NCBI RefSeq assembly: GCF_003711845.1
Contig: NZ_RHLQ01000004.1
Coordinates: 43,470 to 107,469 of the forward strand
Origin: Lysinibacillus halotolerans
GTDB lineage: Bacteria; Bacillota; Bacilli; Bacillales_A; Planococcaceae
Reading direction: 5' to 3'
DNA: 64,000 nt
This document shows positions 17,779 to 27,251 of this stretch, in pieces. The notes beneath the pieces are model-generated. The model was not told the DNA's origin and ran no database searches. It saw only the letters and a program-made list of their open reading frames with translations. The stretch's first letter is position 1. Every line of letters begins with the position of its first letter. Made by a program: the position numbers and the translations under genes.

Positions 17779-18315
17779 TTAATGATGATTGCTTTCTTCA
17801 TTTGATTCGCTATGCTCACCGTGATTACTATGATCAGTTTCTGTAGATTCTCCTTGGTCACTTGGCATTGAATCATCACTATTATCTTCTTTTACTTTAC
17901 TCATATCTGGATTACCGACAATGATTTGTTGTTTCGGCATAACGTGTAATCCCCTTGCCGTTGTATGGGCATACATATAATACACCCCATCATGATCAAA
18001 GGTAATTTCCGCTTTATAAACACCATCTGCTTCTAGCTTACCATCCATCATTTGCCCTTCATCTCGATATCCCGATTCCCAAACTTCAAATTCAACAGAC
18101 TCTGCATCGTTGATATTCTCACCATTTTGAGAGACATGGGCAGCTAATTCAACCGGTTCATTTACTGCTACTTTTTCAGGCGTTAATATGTCTACAACTA
18201 CTTCTAGTGACGCTGCATCTATTGGCCCTTCATTCGTATCTACTTCTTTGTCATTGGACGAACATCCTACTAATAGCGCCGTAATTGCTACGAAACTTGC
18301 AAACCACTTTTTCAT
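17779..18315 (-). CDS. FixH/YtkA-like lipoprotein
   Basis: A secreted lipoprotein of 178 residues: signal peptide with lipobox LLVGC (about 14-18), then a beta-sandwich domain (about 35-135) of the FixH/YtkA type with GVYKAEITFDHDGVYYMYAH, and an acidic, His-rich tail ending in HH. The ATG at 18315 behind TGGAGG is chosen over a start five codons upstream. YtkA-like domains are linked to copper and oxidase assembly; the His-rich tail fits metal binding, but this is inference. It lies just downstream of hemY on the same strand, separated by a terminator. Confidence 0.8.
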   Translation of the reverse strand: MKKWFASFVAITALLVGCSSNDKEVDTNEGPIDAASLEVVVDILTPEKVAVNEPVELAAHVSQNGENINDAESVEFEVWESGYRDEGQMMDGKLEADGVYKAEITFDHDGVYYMYAHTTARGLHVMPKQQIIVGNPDMSKVKEDNSDDSMPSDQGESTETDHSNHGEHSESNEESNHH

Positions 18316-18398
18316 TGTTTTTTCCTCCAACTTTTAGATAGAAAAACTTCATCGGTTACAAAACTTTCATTTTCATTCGAAATAAGAGCTTATTCTTT

Positions 18399-18441
18399 TC
18401 TAAAAAATAAAAGCTGTCTATCCATTTAAGATTCGACAGCT
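18399..18441 (-). terminator. Terminator of the hemEHY operon
   Basis: The inverted repeat AGCTGTC / GACAGCT (18412-18418 with 18435-18441) is followed on the minus strand by a T-rich run, just after the hemY stop. Confidence 0.75.
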
Positions 18442-18457
18442 ATGTTCAAGATTTAAT

Positions 18458-19855
18458 TTAAATAAGCTGCATTTCAAACATTTTATTTAACATTTCATCT
18501 GCAACGCTTTTTCCTTGGGAAACACAATCTGGAACACTAATACCTTCATAAGAACTTCCTACTAATTTAACATTAGGGAACTCTTCCTCCAATTGTTCTT
18601 TCATGGATTCCATACGTTTTTCATGCCCTACTGTATATTGGGGCATCGATTGCTTCCAACGGGAAACAACTGTAAATATTGGTGCTTCCGTTAAACCAAT
18701 GGCTCTCTCTAAATCATTTAGAACCGTTTTTTCAATATCACTATCTGATAGTTCCACAATGGCTTCATCACCAACACGCCCAATATATACTCGCAACAAA
18801 TCATAGCCTTCTGGGGCAACATTTTCCCATTTATGATTGCACCAAGTACATGTCGTAATGGCAAAGTCACTATTTCTAGATACAAAAAAATTCATTGCAT
18901 CTTGATATTTTTCAACTTCTCCTTGTTTAAAGGCCATAGTTACCGTTGCTATTGTGGCATATTGCATTATTGGTGTATGTTCCAACAAGCCATAACTTGT
19001 AAAAATATCTTTTGTCACATTAAATGGCGTCGTCATAATAACAGCATCACATTTAATCGGTGCCATATTATTAGAGAATAATTGAATCGTACCGTCATTT
19101 AATTTATCAATAGATTCCACTTTTACTCCCTTTAAAATGGAATTGGGCGATAGTTGGGATTCCAAAGTTTCAACAAGGGTTTCTAAACCATTTTCAAAAG
19201 TTTGGTAGGACTCAATATGCTCTTTTCTTAATGCTTCTCCCGATTTTTTCAAACCAAGAATTAAACTTCGATGTTTCTTTTCAAGCTGATAAAATTGGGG
19301 AAACATCGACTTGATACTTAAATGGTCGATGTCCCCCGCAAAAGTTCCTGCAAGTAAAGGTTCTACTAAATTTTCAACAACTTCTTTACCAAAACGGCGT
19401 CTAAAGAAATCCCCAATCGGTTCATCCTCCAAATCCCTTGTTTTAGGTAACAATAAATCCCCTGCAGCACGAATTTTGCCAGTTAAAGAAAATAAACCAG
19501 ACGTAATGAATGAAGAGACTTCAAGCGATCCAAACATAAAATTGTTTGGAATTGGATACAGATTGCTACCGACTGCTACATACGTAAGTCCATTGTTATT
19601 CTTCATCATCTTTTGTTCGATACCTAAATCTTTAGCTAGATCACGAACACTATTGTTATAGTCTAAAAAAGATTCAGGACCCCGTTCGATAATAAATCCA
19701 TCCTTCCTTAAAGTTTGGATTTTACCCCCTAAACGTAAAGATGATTCGATTAACACGACCTCAATCGGCAAATTGTTCAATTGTGCTTTTCTTTGTAAAT
19801 AGAACGCTGCCGTTAAACCGGTAATACCTCCGCCTATAACAGCAACTTTTCGCAT
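18458..19855 (-). CDS. hemY: Coproporphyrinogen III oxidase (HemY/CgoX)
   Basis: An FAD enzyme that oxidises coproporphyrinogen III to coproporphyrin III in the Gram-positive heme route. The dinucleotide motif VIGGGITGLTAAFYLQ is at the N-terminus. IQTLRKDGFIIERGPESF, the FFRRRFGKEVVENLVEPLL segment and a C-terminal FAD-contact region (YEGISVPDCVSQGK) follow. The start is uncertain: a GTG-ATG-ATG cluster at 19879-19873, nine bases after the hemH stop, or the ATG at 19855. The latter gives 465 residues and the length best matching B. subtilis HemY. It is the last gene of hemE-hemH-hemY. Confidence 0.93.
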   Translation of the reverse strand: MRKVAVIGGGITGLTAAFYLQRKAQLNNLPIEVVLIESSLRLGGKIQTLRKDGFIIERGPESFLDYNNSVRDLAKDLGIEQKMMKNNNGLTYVAVGSNLYPIPNNFMFGSLEVSSFITSGLFSLTGKIRAAGDLLLPKTRDLEDEPIGDFFRRRFGKEVVENLVEPLLAGTFAGDIDHLSIKSMFPQFYQLEKKHRSLILGLKKSGEALRKEHIESYQTFENGLETLVETLESQLSPNSILKGVKVESIDKLNDGTIQLFSNNMAPIKCDAVIMTTPFNVTKDIFTSYGLLEHTPIMQYATIATVTMAFKQGEVEKYQDAMNFFVSRNSDFAITTCTWCNHKWENVAPEGYDLLRVYIGRVGDEAIVELSDSDIEKTVLNDLERAIGLTEAPIFTVVSRWKQSMPQYTVGHEKRMESMKEQLEEEFPNVKLVGSSYEGISVPDCVSQGKSVADEMLNKMFEMQLI

Positions 19856-19888
19856 CCTTAAAGTCACCCTCATCATCACTCTCTAAAA

Positions 19889-20821
19889 TTAATTAGCCAA
19901 TTTATTATAAATAGCATCCACCATCGCATCTATAAATAACGGATGCGTGTTTGGCATTGGTGGACGACGATAGTTCGCACCAAGCTCATCACAAACAACT
20001 TTACATTCATAATCGTTATCATAAAGAACTTCTAAATGTTCTGTCACAAATCCTACAGGAATGTACACGAATGAACGGAATCCTTTTTCTTCATAAAGTT
20101 CACGTGTTAAATCTTGAACATCTGGTCCAAGCCAAGGCTCTGGTGTTTGACCAGCAGATTGCCAGCCAACCTCCACATTTTTCACACCTGTAGCTTGTTG
20201 AATTAAACGAGCAGTTTCAATTAATTGGTCTTCATATGGATCGCCAGCTTCTTTAATTTTTTCTGGTAATGAGTGATTGGAAACGATTAGACAAGCTTTT
20301 TCACGTTCTTCTTCGTCCATTTCAGCAAATGCATGATTCACAGCTTCTTTCCAATATTCGATGAACTTCGGTTCGTTATACCAAGCTTCTACAGACGTTA
20401 ATTTCATAGAGCTGCCTAATTTTTCAATCGCTTCTTTTGCTCTACCATTGTAGGATTTAATTGAAAACGTTGAGAAGTGTGGTGCTAAAACGATAGAAAC
20501 GGCTTCTTCAATACCGTCTTTTACCATTGCTTCTACTGCATCTTCAATAAATGGTTCGATATGTTTTAAACCGATATAAAATTTATATTCTACTTCATCT
20601 TGCACTTCATTTAAACGAGCTTCAAGGGCTTGAGCTTGTTTTTTCGTCATTTCTGCAAGGGGTGAAATCCCACCGATTGCTTTATAACGACTTTTTAAAT
20701 CTTCTAAATGTTCTTCAGAAGGTTTACGTCCATGACGAATATGTGTGTAATATCGTTCAATATCTTCTTCTTTATATGGTGTTCCATATGCCATTACTAA
20801 TAATCCACGTACTGGTTTCAA
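19889..20821 (-). CDS. hemH: Coproporphyrin ferrochelatase (HemH/CpfC)
   Basis: Inserts iron into coproporphyrin III. The 310-residue product carries [20 protein letters not shown] near the start, the catalytic His region SNHSLPEKI, and [10 protein letters not shown] near the end; all match the Bacillus enzyme. The TTG at 20821 has GAGGT at good spacing and aligns with the B. subtilis start; a GTG three codons earlier overlaps the ribosome site. It lies 75 bases after hemE and 33 before hemY, in one operon. Confidence 0.95.
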   Translation of the reverse strand: MKPVRGLLVMAYGTPYKEEDIERYYTHIRHGRKPSEEHLEDLKSRYKAIGGISPLAEMTKKQAQALEARLNEVQDEVEYKFYIGLKHIEPFIEDAVEAMVKDGIEEAVSIVLAPHFSTFSIKSYNGRAKEAIEKLGSSMKLTSVEAWYNEPKFIEYWKEAVNHAFAEMDEEEREKACLIVSNHSLPEKIKEAGDPYEDQLIETARLIQQATGVKNVEVGWQSAGQTPEPWLGPDVQDLTRELYEEKGFRSFVYIPVGFVTEHLEVLYDNDYECKVVCDELGANYRRPPMPNTHPLFIDAMVDAIYNKLAN

Positions 20822-20896
20822 TTTTTTCACCTCATAAAATTTTACTTATTGTTATATATTATTTTGCTAAAACATTTCCTTAGCGAATTCACTACC

Positions 20897-21949
20897 TTAT
20901 TGACCTAACTGACTTACTCTTTCACGACTGTATTCATGAATGAAAGTTGTAAGGCGTTTTAGTACATCTGGATTGACTTCAGGGAACACGCCATGACCTA
21001 GATTGAAGATGTGACCAGGTACTTCTAGTCCTTGATCGATAATATCTTTTGTACGTTGTTCAATTACAGACCAATCTGCTAACAACAATGAAGGATCAAG
21101 GTTACCTTGCACAGCTTTCTGTACGCCTAATTCACGAGCTTTTCGAATTGGCATGCGCCAATCTAAGCCAACAACATCAATAGGTAGATCATTCCATTCA
21201 TTAACTAAATGGCTTGCACCTACTCCAAATTGGATTAATGGGACATTTTCTTTTCGCAATTCAGCAAAAATACGTGTCATCACTGGTTTAATGAAAACGC
21301 GGTAGTCTTCTACGTTTAAAGCGCCAACCCAAGAATCAAATACTTGAATCGCTTTAGCGCCAGCTTCAATTTGAGCTGTAACGTCATTAATAATCATATC
21401 ACCTAGCTTGTCCATTAAAGCAAACCATGCTTTTGGCTCTGATACCATAAATGATTTTGTTTTATTGTAGTTACGTGAAGGACCACCTTCAATCATATAA
21501 CTTGCTAAAGTGAAAGGTGCACCAGCGAAGCCAATTAATGGTACATTTAATTGTTCTTCCGTTAACAATTTAATTGTTTCCAAAACGAATGGTGTATGTT
21601 CTTTTGCATTGAATTCTCCTAATTTCTCCACATCAGCTACTGTGCGTATTGGATTAGAGATAACTGGTCCAACGCCTGCTTTAATTTTCACATCAACACC
21701 AATACCTGGAAGCGGTGTTACAATGTCTTTATAAAGAATTGCTGCATCAACATTGTAGTTTTCTACAGGTAATCTTGTGACATAAGCACATAATTCCGGT
21801 TGATGGGTAATTTCTTCTAATGAATATTTTTCTTTTATTTTTCGGTATTCTGGTTGTGAACGGCCAGCTTGACGCATATACCAAACAGGTGTGTACTCTG
21901 TACGCTCTCCTCTTGCAGCCCGCAATAATGTATCATTAATCGCTTTCAT
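20897..21949 (-). CDS. hemE: Uroporphyrinogen decarboxylase
   Basis: Decarboxylates the four acetate side chains of uroporphyrinogen III to give coproporphyrinogen III. The 350-residue protein has both family signatures: [17 protein letters not shown] near residue 20 and the [17 protein letters not shown] stretch near 140. The catalytic Asp lies in [12 protein letters not shown]. It is the first gene of the hemEHY operon; ATG 21949 has GAGGGG upstream. Confidence 0.96.
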   Translation of the reverse strand: MKAINDTLLRAARGERTEYTPVWYMRQAGRSQPEYRKIKEKYSLEEITHQPELCAYVTRLPVENYNVDAAILYKDIVTPLPGIGVDVKIKAGVGPVISNPIRTVADVEKLGEFNAKEHTPFVLETIKLLTEEQLNVPLIGFAGAPFTLASYMIEGGPSRNYNKTKSFMVSEPKAWFALMDKLGDMIINDVTAQIEAGAKAIQVFDSWVGALNVEDYRVFIKPVMTRIFAELRKENVPLIQFGVGASHLVNEWNDLPIDVVGLDWRMPIRKARELGVQKAVQGNLDPSLLLADWSVIEQRTKDIIDQGLEVPGHIFNLGHGVFPEVNPDVLKRLTTFIHEYSRERVSQLGQ

Positions 21950-22385
21950 TTTAGTACCTTCCCCTCAATTTAATAAGCCCTGTTTCCTACTTTTCTTTCG
22001 AGCAAAGCATATTTATATTCAGTATAGGTATCCCTATAAAGAATAAAGCAAAAAAATAAAAACTACCTTTATTTCATTTCACTCGTTGATGCAAACGTAC
22101 CGTTCTAAACATTCGTTACGAGTTCGTAATAAAGACAATTGGGTGATCTTTGTTCATTTTTTACACTCACCTTAAGAAAAGCAAAAAATGAACAAAGAAA
22201 TATATTAGTTCATTGATATCCGTTTTCAAATATATACTTTTACCATCATATTGTATAGTTTTATCGACGAAATGTCATAAAATTGTTCTTTAACGAAAGA
22301 TTTTACCAACAATAATTTTTGACAAACGTTACTTCTTTTGCTTTGATGAAATCAATAGAAATTTATGAAAGGGGTTTGGTTACGT
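21950..22385. other. Divergent intergenic region between hemE and hmoB
   Basis: No gene is seen. The main structure is a long inverted repeat at 22148-22197. The rest is AT-rich and must hold the divergent promoters of hemE and hmoB; I could not fix them by eye. Confidence 0.5.
22148..22197. repeat. 15-bp inverted repeat in the hemE-hmoB intergenic region
   Basis: CTTTGTTCATTTTTT (22148-22162) is repeated inverted at 22183-22197 with a 20-base spacer. It is perfect and AT-rich. It could be a regulator site or a bidirectional hairpin between divergent genes. Confidence 0.7.
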
Positions 22386-22907
22386 TTGTTTATTTATTTA
22401 ACATCTGGAACTGCGGAATATATGGAGAAGTTAATGAAAAAATATCGTTCAAAGGAACATATGATTGTTTTACATGGTTCTGGAACTTCCGTTTTACTCC
22501 ATGAAACTGAAGGAAAAACTCTATTTGCTACTCCACGAAAATATGAAGTATTAGATAGTGTGAATGAAATTGAGCAACGGGGGTATTTCGTTTTTAATCA
22601 TATCCCTGTATCGGATGAAGGTAGACCTATTTTTGAAAAACGTTTTTTAGAACGTTCGAAAACGATTGAAAACGAACCGGGATTCATCGCTTTCCGTTTG
22701 TTACGTCCGTTAGCTTCTGATACGTATATCGTCCTTACCCAGTGGACTGGTCCAAACTCCTTTGAAACATGGAAAAACTCCCAATCCTTTAAAGAAGCCC
22801 ATAGTAAACCTAGTGGTACAACACCGGGTGTAAAAAAACAAAATATTTTTAACGCAGCCAGTTACCTTACGACTTATTCAGGTAAATTAATGGAAAGTGA
22901 ACAATAA
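22386..22907 (+). CDS. hmoB: Heme-degrading monooxygenase HmoB
   Basis: An ABM-fold enzyme that opens heme and releases iron. The C-terminal half carries NEPGFIAFRLLRPL and TYIVLTQW, then FKEAHSKPSGTT, closely matching B. subtilis HmoB (YhgC). The N-terminal half is the HmoB-specific extension (FIYLTSGTAEYMEKLM...). TTG 22386 aligns with the B. subtilis start and has AAAGGGG about 11 bases upstream; the in-frame ATG at 22365 has no ribosome site. 173 residues. Divergent from hemE, as in B. subtilis. Confidence 0.9.
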   Translation: MFIYLTSGTAEYMEKLMKKYRSKEHMIVLHGSGTSVLLHETEGKTLFATPRKYEVLDSVNEIEQRGYFVFNHIPVSDEGRPIFEKRFLERSKTIENEPGFIAFRLLRPLASDTYIVLTQWTGPNSFETWKNSQSFKEAHSKPSGTTPGVKKQNIFNAASYLTTYSGKLMESEQ

Positions 22908-22913
22908 AAAATA

Positions 22914-22937
22914 TAGGGGTGTCAATGGACACCCCTA
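22914..22937. terminator. Bidirectional terminator between hmoB and the cyclodeaminase-family gene
   Basis: A perfect 10-bp GC-rich inverted repeat (22914-22923 with 22928-22937, TAGGGGTGTC arm, 4-nt loop) between convergent genes. Confidence 0.8.
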
Positions 22938-22942
22938 CTTCA

Positions 22943-23926
22943 CTATACTTCAATCGTTATTCCTCGTTTATCCTCTAATGCTTTATAATAGACACCCTTT
23001 GCAACAGCCAAATCATAATAAGCTGCGCCAACAGATTTAAAAAAAGTTATTTCCTTTTCATTTTCTCTTCCTATTAAATGGCCGCTTACTAAAGATTCCA
23101 ATTCCCCATATAGTTGTTCAAAGGACCAAACACCTTTGTGATTAGCATTAATAAGTTCCCCAGCTTCATCCTTTGCACCATGTACATCATCTACCACAAT
23201 TTTAGAAGCGGATTCAATCGTTGTTTCATCGATTTCATGCATATGGGGTAAATAAGAACCGACGCCGTTCACATGGGTACCCGGTTTTAAATAATCCCCG
23301 TTAAAGACAGGTGTTGTCGATTTCGTAGCACAACAAATAATATCGGCTTTACTGACGGCTACATTCACTTCCTCTTCAACGGTAATAATCGCTGATATGC
23401 CAAAATCCTTTAACTTTTGTAAAAATACTAGAGCTCGTTCCTTCGTTCGATTGACTAAAAGTATTTCTCGAATATTCCGAACCGCTAATACACCAAGTAC
23501 TTGTTCAAATGCCATTCCACCTGTTCCAATAACCGTTAACACTTCAGAACTTTCCTTAGCAAGATAATCTGTTGCTAAAGCAGTCATCGCGCCAGTCCGC
23601 AATCTCGTTAAATAAGAAGCATTAAGGAAAGATAAATGCTCCCCCGTCTCCGTACTCGTTAGAACGATGACTCCTTGAGTTGTTGGTAATCCCTTTTCAT
23701 AATTATTTGGAAAAATCGTGACAACTTTCACCGCAGCCACTTTATTTTCCAAATCCGCGCTTGGCATATAAAGAGAGGAAGCATTCCTTTCTGGAAACTC
23801 TAAAATCGTTCGATGGGGGGATTGAACTTTATTTTGACCTTTTGCAATCAACGTTTCTCGAACATCGGAAATAGCATCTTCAATTGTATAAAAACTTTTA
23901 ATCTCTTGTTCATTTAATAGTATCAA
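22943..23926 (-). CDS. Ornithine cyclodeaminase / mu-crystallin family enzyme
   Basis: An NAD(P)-dependent enzyme of 327 residues in the OCD/CRYM family, which includes ornithine cyclodeaminase, alanine dehydrogenase-like enzymes and ketimine reductases. The Rossmann motif VIGTGGMAFEQ is near 130, the catalytic lysine region around VAAVKVV, RTGAMTALAT and a DEAGEL motif near 250 are visible. The start is TTG 23926 with GGAGATG upstream. It lies 27 bases after the MHS transporter gene on the same strand. True substrate unknown; the transporter suggests uptake and catabolism of an amino acid or imino acid. Confidence 0.85.
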   Translation of the reverse strand: MILLNEQEIKSFYTIEDAISDVRETLIAKGQNKVQSPHRTILEFPERNASSLYMPSADLENKVAAVKVVTIFPNNYEKGLPTTQGVIVLTSTETGEHLSFLNASYLTRLRTGAMTALATDYLAKESSEVLTVIGTGGMAFEQVLGVLAVRNIREILLVNRTKERALVFLQKLKDFGISAIITVEEEVNVAVSKADIICCATKSTTPVFNGDYLKPGTHVNGVGSYLPHMHEIDETTIESASKIVVDDVHGAKDEAGELINANHKGVWSFEQLYGELESLVSGHLIGRENEKEITFFKSVGAAYYDLAVAKGVYYKALEDKRGITIEV

Positions 23927-23953
23927 TCATAACATCTCCGTTATTTTTATTTA

Positions 23954-25297
23954 CTAATGTACAGCAGTCTTTTCCCGTTCTTTCCCCTCTGTTTTAACCT
24001 CTTTACTTACAGTTTCGAATTCATCTAATTCTTTATTACTCTTTTCTCTTACAGAAAATACAGCAATTAAAGAAATAACGGCTGTTAATATAATGTAAAT
24101 AGCAACTGGAACATAGGAATTGTTAAATTGAACTAATAAAGCAGTAGCTACTAATGGAGCTGTTCCACCGGCAACTGCAGCACCAATTTGGTACCCTAAT
24201 GAAACTCCTGTATAACGTACTTTTGCGTCGAAAATTTCAGAGAACATCGTTCCTAATACAGCAGTAATTGGAGCCCAAATAATACCTAGTCCGATAATCG
24301 TTGCAATTAATAACGTTGCAAAAGTACGTTGTTCAAGTAGTAAGAAGTATGGGAATGCGTATAAAATCATCCCAATCGTACCCCAAATATAAACTTTTTT
24401 CCGTCCAATTTTGTCAGATAAACTCCCCATAACTGGCATTAACAGCGTAGTAATAATTGTGGCAATCATAACCGCTACTAAAACTTGTGTATTGGTAAAA
24501 CCTAAATTACTCGTTCCATAGGACACGATAAACGTTGCAAAAATATAAAATGGAGCTGTTTCAACAACTTTTCCACCAATGGCGATTAATACTTCTTTCC
24601 AATGGTATTTAAAAATATCAACAATCGGTAATTTTGGAATCTCTCCTGATTCTTGTACCTTTTTAAAGGAAGGTGTCTCATCAAGCCCTTTACGAATCCA
24701 TAGACCGAAAATAACTAAAACTGCACTTGCTATAAATGGAATACGCCATCCCCAAGAAATAAAGGCATCTTGAGAAACAACCGAAGTGATGAACGTTAAA
24801 GCACCTGAACCTAAAAACATCCCAATCGTAACGCCCATTTGTGGGAAGGCACCAAATAATCCTCGTTTGTCCTTTGGAGCATATTCTACTGCTAGAAGCA
24901 ATGAACCTCCCCATTCACCGCCAATCCCAATTCCTTGAACTAAACGAAGGGTAATTAATAGAATAGGAGCCGCAACGCCTATGGCTTGATAAGTTGGTAA
25001 TAACCCCATCAATACAGTTGCAACACCCATAATTGTAAGAGTCACAACTAGGGTTTTTTTGCGTCCTATCCGGTCTCCGATATGACTAAAAATAACACCA
25101 CCTAATGGGCGTATAAAGAAGGCTAAAGCTAATGAAGCATATGATAACAATAGGCCGACGGTTGGATCATCGGCGACAAAAAACACTTGATTAAATACTA
25201 ATGCGGCAACTGTACCGTATAAGAAATAATCAAACCATTCAATTGAACTACCTACTAAACTTGCAATCCATACTTTCACCATTTGATTTTTACTCAC
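23954..25297 (-). CDS. MHS-family MFS transporter (metabolite:H+ symporter)
   Basis: A 12-helix major facilitator protein of 447 residues. The N-terminal GSSIEWFDYFLYGT is typical of the MHS family (ProP, KgtP, ShiA-like). The loop 2-3 motif is GDRIGRKKTLV and the second-half counterpart GSLSDKIGRKKVY. QGIGIGGEWGGSLLLAVE is a family hallmark. The tail is charged. GTG 25297 has AAGGAGG upstream. First gene of a two-gene operon with the cyclodeaminase-family enzyme, divergent from the XRE regulator. Confidence 0.9.
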   Translation of the reverse strand: MSKNQMVKVWIASLVGSSIEWFDYFLYGTVAALVFNQVFFVADDPTVGLLLSYASLALAFFIRPLGGVIFSHIGDRIGRKKTLVVTLTIMGVATVLMGLLPTYQAIGVAAPILLITLRLVQGIGIGGEWGGSLLLAVEYAPKDKRGLFGAFPQMGVTIGMFLGSGALTFITSVVSQDAFISWGWRIPFIASAVLVIFGLWIRKGLDETPSFKKVQESGEIPKLPIVDIFKYHWKEVLIAIGGKVVETAPFYIFATFIVSYGTSNLGFTNTQVLVAVMIATIITTLLMPVMGSLSDKIGRKKVYIWGTIGMILYAFPYFLLLEQRTFATLLIATIIGLGIIWAPITAVLGTMFSEIFDAKVRYTGVSLGYQIGAAVAGGTAPLVATALLVQFNNSYVPVAIYIILTAVISLIAVFSVREKSNKELDEFETVSKEVKTEGKEREKTAVH

Positions 25298-25438
25298 TAC
25301 ATTTCCTCCTTAATTTTTTTATGTCACTAAAAATCGAAGAAAGAAAAAAAGTATGTACAAAAATTTAAGTGACACTTAAATTATTTCAAATCAAATATTA
25401 CACATTTTAGAATTTTCAGTCAATAGTTTTTTATAGGT

Positions 25439-25467
25439 TTGAGTTAAGTAGAATACTAGCGTATAAT
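25439..25467 (+). promoter_or_regulatory. Sigma-A promoter of the XRE-cupin regulator
   Basis: TTGAGT (25439-25444), a 17-base spacer and TATAAT (25462-25467) lie 31 bases before the regulator start. The divergent transporter promoter must lie close by. Confidence 0.8.
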
Positions 25468-25497
25468 TTTTTATGGAAATATTAGGAGGTGTTAGAC

Positions 25498-25998
25498 ATG
25501 ACGATAGGTGAACGACTCCGAAAAATAAGAAAAAAGAAGAAAATGACATTAAAAACTCTTTCAGAACTTACAGGGGTTTCCATTAGTTTCTTATCTCAAG
25601 TAGAACGAAACAAATGTAATGTTACATTAGAATCATTGAGGAAAATTAGTGATGCTCTTTACGTTAATCCAAGTATATTTTTTTCCGATACAAATCATGA
25701 TAGCCCAGAAGTGAAAAGCTTCCCCTTTTATTATGAGGATCTTTCAAATAATATTAAAAACCCATCCTTTCACCCGATACTTGTTACACTAAAACCGAGG
25801 GAAAAGGAAATTAAAGAACTTACCCATTATGGACATGAATTTATATACGTTTTATCTGGAACATTAACATTATCCCTTGAAGGCAATATGATTGAACTGA
25901 AAGAAAACGACTCCATCATGTTAGAATCCACAAGAAACCACAATTGGTGGAATAATAGTGAACAAGATGTTCAGTTTCTATTAGTTTCTACAAATTAA
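25498..25998 (+). CDS. XRE-family regulator with C-terminal cupin domain
   Basis: A 166-residue regulator. The N-terminal helix-turn-helix (about 4-58) includes TLKTLSELTGVSISFLSQVER; the C-terminal cupin (about 90-160) includes THYGHEFIYVLSGTLTLSLEG. This layout (PuuR/SutR-like) usually controls a neighbouring catabolic or transport operon in response to a small ligand. Start ATG 25498 with a perfect AGGAGG at 25484-25489. Divergence from the MHS transporter suggests that operon is its target. Confidence 0.9.
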   Translation: MTIGERLRKIRKKKKMTLKTLSELTGVSISFLSQVERNKCNVTLESLRKISDALYVNPSIFFSDTNHDSPEVKSFPFYYEDLSNNIKNPSFHPILVTLKPREKEIKELTHYGHEFIYVLSGTLTLSLEGNMIELKENDSIMLESTRNHNWWNNSEQDVQFLLVSTN

Positions 25999-26002
25999 TA
26001 GT

Positions 26003-26044
26003 AAAAGGAGTACTTAAGCATCTCACAACTTAAGTACTCCTTTT
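26003..26044. terminator. Bidirectional terminator between the XRE regulator and ecsB
   Basis: A perfect 16-bp inverted repeat (26003-26018 with 26029-26044, AAAAGGAGTACTTAAG arm, 10-nt loop) between convergent genes. Confidence 0.92.
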
Positions 26045-26051
26045 CTTTTGT

Positions 26052-27251
26052 TTAATATTCTTCAGAAGGATCCTTTGTCATCATAAAGGTTACTTCACTT
26101 ATCGCTATAACAATAACCGGTAATACAAAAAACAAAGGTTGTCCTAAGGCGCAAATCGTTACAATAATGGCTTGAATAACCATAAAAAGACGTAACACTT
26201 TTTGAACTGCCTGTTTTCGTTGCGTCTTTACAACTGGATAAAGCCGATCCATTCTAAAATCTCCTGAAGATAGAAGGGCATATTTTAGTTGAATCGTTGT
26301 TGCAAAGGAAAGGGCCGCTGCAACAATCCACGTAACAATTGGAATGTTCACTAACAATACGACAATGCCAGAAATGGCTGTTAAACGTACCCATAAATAA
26401 AAATGATCATCAGTTCGGATAAACGTTCGATATACTAAATAATTTTGGGTACTTTTTTGACTGTAAGGAACAATAGAATAAACAAAATTTAACCAACTTC
26501 TTCGGCGAATCGAACCACGCAAATGAGGGACATCTGTAAAATAGTTGGCAAATCGATAAAAGCCCATCATGCGGTTTTGTTCTAGTTTTACAAAATGCTC
26601 ATAAGGGATTGGTTGTTCCTTCACCCGTCTTACTAATGCCCAATCGTATATTAAAAGTAAAACGATAAAAAGAATAACAAAGGAAAAGCGTGCAGTTAAA
26701 ATAGATTGCACCGTTAAAATTGAAAGAACGGCACGAGTTACTTTGTCTACTCCAACGTTATATCCTCTATTCGCATATCGATAATGAAACTCAATTTGCA
26801 CATTCAAATATTTTAAAAGAATAATGATTATCAATACAGTCCAAATTTGGGCAGATGATAATTCTGTCACTGTATTTAACAAAGGAATCGCCACAATGTA
26901 AACAACGGATACTAGTCCAATTTGAGACCAAAAAGTCCATGTCAGTGCCTTTTTAAAATATAAAGACATTTTAGATTCTAACGGTAACAAATAAACTTGA
27001 TCCGGCTCACGCAACAATGTAACAGGTCGACTGAGTGCTAAAATGATACCTATAATAAGCGCTACAATCCATTCCGCTGGGAAAGACGGTTTGACAACTT
27101 TTAACCATTCACTATATTGATATCCAACGGCACCAATGACAAAAACTAGAACAAGCGCCAAATGCCCGGTGAAAACGAAACGCATATATTTTTGCACTTC
27201 ATTCATATAGTGGGTAAATCGCTTAGACCAGACCTCGTTCAAATTATTCAT
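26052..27251 (-). CDS. ecsB: ABC transporter permease EcsB
   Basis: Membrane subunit of the Ecs transporter, which in B. subtilis affects protein secretion, competence and intramembrane protease activity. 399 residues with about nine or ten hydrophobic helices. It shows the EcsB N-terminal layout (SKRFTHYMNEVQKYMRFV, then helices) and DDHFYLWVRLT before the last helix cluster. The start ATG 27251 overlaps the 3' end of ecsA by 8 bases. An ecsC gene is not present next to it. Confidence 0.9.
   Translation of the reverse strand: MNNLNEVWSKRFTHYMNEVQKYMRFVFTGHLALVLVFVIGAVGYQYSEWLKVVKPSFPAEWIVALIIGIILALSRPVTLLREPDQVYLLPLESKMSLYFKKALTWTFWSQIGLVSVVYIVAIPLLNTVTELSSAQIWTVLIIIILLKYLNVQIEFHYRYANRGYNVGVDKVTRAVLSILTVQSILTARFSFVILFIVLLLIYDWALVRRVKEQPIPYEHFVKLEQNRMMGFYRFANYFTDVPHLRGSIRRRSWLNFVYSIVPYSQKSTQNYLVYRTFIRTDDHFYLWVRLTAISGIVVLLVNIPIVTWIVAAALSFATTIQLKYALLSSGDFRMDRLYPVVKTQRKQAVQKVLRLFMVIQAIIVTICALGQPLFFVLPVIVIAISEVTFMMTKDPSEEY

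Noticed and set aside
19311..19661. 116-codon plus-strand frame within hemY
   Set aside because: Antisense to hemY, no start signal.
22319..22504. 61-codon frame before hmoB
   Set aside because: Overlaps hmoB in another frame; no ribosome site and no homology.
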